Shown: positions 60,548 to 64,000 of the stretch, piece after piece
Numbering within the stretch: position 1 is the first letter of the stretch
Layout: each line of letters starts with the position of its first letter
Assembly: GCA_935421135.1 (NCBI GenBank)
Contig: OW285187.1
Span: forward strand, 5,146,001-5,210,000
DNA length: 64,000 bases
Source of the DNA: Bugulina stolonifera
Lineage: Eukaryota; Bryozoa; Gymnolaemata; Cheilostomatida; Bugulidae
Direction: 5' to 3'
Made by a program: the position numbers and the translations under genes
The notes under the pieces: generated by a model
What the model was told of the DNA's origin: nothing
The model's database searches: none
The model's input: the letters and a program-made list of their open reading frames with translations, nothing else

Positions 60548-62577
60548 TTATTGGGAAAACCTCTTATTCTGCAGCCCACTAGACATGCTTGGAATCATCT
60601 CCAGCTGTTGACCAGGGAACACTCCCATAGTGGTGAGCCCTGTATACACACTGGACATACCGCCATTGTTTTGCCAATATGGGTTTATAAAGAATGCAGG
60701 TACCATCATACCAGAACCTCTCTGGGCTTGTGGTGGTGGTGGTGGTGGTGGGTACATGTGTCCTGGAAATCCTTGTTGACCAGGTTGGGGCATAGGTCTC
60801 CCATACCACGGAGTTAACTGTCGTCTGTGGGAAAACTGTGGTGGAATCATGATTGTGTTAGCCTGGTTGTAGTTGTATAGCTGAGGTTGACTCCCTGAAA
60901 CATTTATAATGAATATAATATTATTGTGACCAACTTGAACCAACAATGAAAATATCTGAGATCAGTCATTTAAAATGTAGTAATACCATTTACAGTGTAG
61001 GTACATGTACAATCAAGCAGTCCTTGGTACTATAGTACTATGCACAACAGGTGTAAACGCCTAAACAGAAGTTGTCATCTCTATTTGAATTGATCCCAGG
61101 ATAGTACACGTGTGTTTTATTTTGGTGTTATATTTATACAACACTAATATTTATTATGTAACACATTGGAATAAATAATCACCAAATTTTTGTGCAATAA
61201 CATGCTATTCTCTTGCAGTCTACAAGTTCTAGAGAGAACAACATTGGAGCAATCCCTCACCTGGCATGGGTATATCAGTGGTGTTTAATTCATCGTATGG
61301 TATATTAGGTCTGCCTCCTGGATCTGGCATAACGACATGTAATATTCTACCATCTGCTCTGGGTGAAAAGTCTACATCTTCCACCCATTTGCCCATGACC
61401 CTGAGAATAAACATATGCTATACATGTATTACAAATCTTATCTCATCTCCCAGACAGATAACTGCTCACATTGTGAAAAATATTGTAAGAAATAGTAATT
61501 GTGTACATGAATGACACAAAACAAGTTGCACATGTAAACATAATGCTATAAGGTGTTTCTCTGTCTGTGAAATTAGATTGAGTTGCAAAATAATAATATA
61601 CTCGACAGAAAAACCTGTTCCCTCCCTATACATGAGTCCTAGAATGTGAAGTTATCCTCTCCCACAAAAAATTGTTCATTTTAACAGTAGCACCTACATT
61701 GTAGATAGTAAATAGGTTTGGGTTGTTGTACCTATGAAGTGTACTTGTATAAAGTTGTGATTGAGAGAGTATACAGTGTACTTAAATATAGCTAAAGTGA
61801 ATAGCCTAAGAACTTACATGTACACAGTATGCAGATTAGAAAGAGACTAGACTTTACCTGTCATAGTACATGCCTGCTTTTTCAATTTTAGGAAAACCAT
61901 CATTAGGTGTTTGCAGAATCCTTTGAGTTGCGTATACCTTACTTTGTCTTTGCTGGGCCGGCCTGAGACATATGACTATAATAAAAGCCACTCCGGCAGC
62001 TGATAAAACGGCAATTGCTGCTACAAGTAAAAAAGTATACTAATGTGTTACAATTCCTAGATGGACTTGTGCATTTACTAGTCATTTAGGGCAATTTTTT
62101 GCTACTTGAATGTGCATGGATAGGTTTTGGTAAAACATCCTTTTAAAAATTTCTGGAAAAATGACACTTTCTAAATTATTCTTTGGAGATAGATAGTGTA
62201 AGAGAGGAGTCATGTTCTCCATAGTAGGGGTATGCAATGTACAAGGACACATTGTACAGTGCAAAAATTTACAAAAGAATGTTATGTGTGCACAGACCAA
62301 AATGAAATCTTCCACATTTTTTGTTTGTTTTTGCTTATTTAATCATTATGCATAGAAGTCTGTGACCAGTTGACTTGCTTTTGATGTATAATAGACTATT
62401 CAGATTTACAGTTCGGGTCCAAAATCCTCCAGAGATTCCTGCTGTAGAGGATCACATTGCTTTCATATAAACAGCCTAGTTTTTACTCAACTCACCAAGA
62501 GGCATGTTAGCTTTGAGTTTACACAACTCTGTCTGTTCTCCATCTGTGCACGAAAAACCATTGGTTTGTTTCATCAT
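60548..62577 (-). CDS. Unrecognised small single-pass membrane protein with proline-rich tail
   Basis: Four exons in transcript order: 62496-62577, 61858-62020, 61261-61400, 60548-60894; phases close to about 243 residues. The start is the first of two ATGs in an open frame. A short N-terminal part of about 27 residues with two cysteines (FSCTDGEQTELCKLK) is followed by one hydrophobic segment (AAIAVLSAAGVAFIIVICL) and a basic stop-transfer-like RPAQQRQSK, so the N-terminus would face out or lumen and the long tail the cytosol. The tail contains GKWVEDVDFSP, a predicted disordered Asn/Gln/Tyr/Pro-rich region and a run of seven prolines (HMYPPPPPPP). No signal peptide, so a type III topology is inferred. 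No family recognised. If the splice acceptor at 62544-62546 is used, an upstream exon would replace the first residues. Confidence 0.72.
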
Positions 62578-63170
62578 TAAATAGAAGCAACAGAGTTAAC
62601 GTTTATTGTACAGCATTAATAGAGTAAAATAATATTTACAGCCTAAAGAGTCATTATGTTGTTATGTAGTAATAATAATATTACTATTTGAACTGAAAAA
62701 GAAGGAATTCTAAAACTCCAACAGTGATAAGAAATATCACTGCCATCTTTATACAAAAGGCATTGTTTTGTGAAACAATAACATATTTTCTATCACACTC
62801 CCATACGCTACCAACATCTTCAGCATGTAATTATTGCTTCTACTAGATTTTTGTATTCTGCAGTAACAGGTTACTAGCTTAGTGTGATGTATGCATCTTG
62901 CCTTCTCCCCATGTTCCTTGCAATTATGCAACATGCCGCAGAAACACAAAGGCAAAGTCAAGTCTCACATAGACTCGGACTAACTCAAGTTTCACATAGA
63001 TTCAACAGCCAAACAAGTGGAATAGAAAAGTTTTTACCAGTTATATTTATTGCATAAAATCATTCACCAGTGTATGTACATGTACATCTACAACTGCCTA
63101 TAATAGCCTATATACAGTTTCTGAAAAAACAACAGGTTCTGAGAAATCTAAGCAGACAATTGAGTTAGAG
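62578..63170. other. Region between the membrane-protein gene and IK
   Basis: About 590 bp. Minus-strand AATAAA at 63046-63051, 120 bp past the IK stop, is a good candidate poly(A) signal for IK. The remainder should hold the membrane-protein promoter; nothing specific recognised. Confidence 0.5.
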
Positions 63171-64000
63171 TCAATATTTAGCACGTTTAGATGAAGAGCC
63201 ACCAGAACGTTTGGACATGAGGTTTTGTATCTGCTGCCATTCCCTGTCAAGTGCTGCCTTCTCATCTTTAGGCCCAGCTCTTCTGGTCTTTCTACCATCT
63301 GACATCTTCACTCCATACTGGAACGCTGCCCTGTGGTGACGCAAGGTAATGGAGTCAGCATACAAGTACATGAGATCAGGTGCAACAATTGATAGCACAC
63401 GTCTTACCCTATTGATAATAATATGGGAATACAAAATTGTTTTCAAACTTGCAACCAACAAAATAATGTATGATTTGGTGGAAGTTGTCTGTCCATGCTA
63501 GATAAAACACGAGATAGCACAACTCCATAAATTGGTTAAATTTTTCAATGGGTACCCTGTAAACACCATGGTCATTTATATTACATGTAATATATAGGCC
63601 TACAATTGCTTACTTTGGTAATGCTTCCTTCTTAGACATATATTCTTGATATTGTTCATCATTTTCAAAATCCCATCTGTTGACTGGACCTTTTTTATTA
63701 CCCATGTCCATCTTAGTGTAGTCAGCCTCATCATCCGAGTCGTCTATAGCATCAGCTGCCTCATCCATACTACATGTATAAATATGCTGGTTAGAGGTGC
63801 ACAATCTACACTGTACGCATGCAAGGCACATGGGTAGATAAGTTACACTACAGAATGAGTAGACAGAATTCACAATGGTTAATTATACTACAGTCTCAGC
63901 ACGCTACCATACTAACCCAGGATAACACTCTGCATAGCTGTCCACTGCTTGCTTTCTCTTACTAGCTTTGGATGTTTTAGCTGGTTTCCCCTCCTCCTTT
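63171..64000 (-). CDS. IK: IK / protein RED, 3' part, three exons
   Basis: Spliceosomal B-complex protein of the RED family, nuclear. The gene runs off the right edge; visible exons in order: 64000-63917 (partial), 63769-63614, 63330-63171, with phases matching (2, then 2). Diagnostic C-terminal sequence: AVDSYAECYPG, DYTKMDMGNKKGPVNRWDF, EYMSKKEALPK, AFQYGVKMSDGRKTRR, then REWQQI and a basic end SSKRAKY. This matches the human C-terminus in order and spacing. The basic linker KPAKTSKASKRKQ at the edge precedes the conserved part. Confidence 0.95.

Overview
The window is animal (metazoan) nuclear DNA. Coding sequence lies in many short exons joined by GT-AG introns of roughly 60 bp to 5 kb, and the intergenic DNA is AT-rich and full of TACATGTA-type microsatellites, minisatellites and transposon remnants. 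The encoded proteins are animal orthologues (muscle-type glycogen synthase, NOC3L, CHEK2, NCOA4, IK/RED). Compact genes and this repeat style suggest an early-branching marine invertebrate such as a sponge; that is inference, and no marker here settles the species.

Layout. 1-15926 (+): 3' part of an unrecognised gene. After four ordinary exons it runs through ten copies of a 96-nt exon, each with the same phase (1-1) and each encoding a 32-residue, usually NLS-like segment; from about 4.3 kb these exons sit in about 2.5-kb tandem units that also carry a 57-nt exon and arrays of a roughly 156-bp repeat. 18126-27486 (+): complete glycogen synthase, 16 exons. 27929-37614 (-): complete NOC3L, 21 coding exons, tail to tail with glycogen synthase. 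38599-51306 (-): complete CHEK2, 15 coding exons, with a mariner element carrying a second nested element in a 5.1-kb intron. 55344-60214 (+): NCOA4-like ferritinophagy receptor, 6 coding exons, divergent from CHEK2. 60548-62577 (-): a small unrecognised single-pass membrane protein. 63171-64000 (-): 3' part of IK/RED.

The genes are ordinary housekeeping loci (glycogen synthesis, 60S ribosome assembly, DNA-damage checkpoint, ferritin turnover, splicing) and are not an operon or functional cluster. Exon coordinates were deduced by joining splice sites so that reading phase and family similarity both hold. For NOC3L, CHEK2, NCOA4, the membrane protein and IK, phases close across every junction; for glycogen synthase they do so with one proposed 24-nt microexon.

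Most unusual: the tandem cassette-exon gene at the left end. Next: the intron of NOC3L whose two ends have been tandemly copied together with splice-site look-alikes, the nested transposon in CHEK2, and the NCOA4 homologue with its repeated acidic-x-Trp-Leu motifs.
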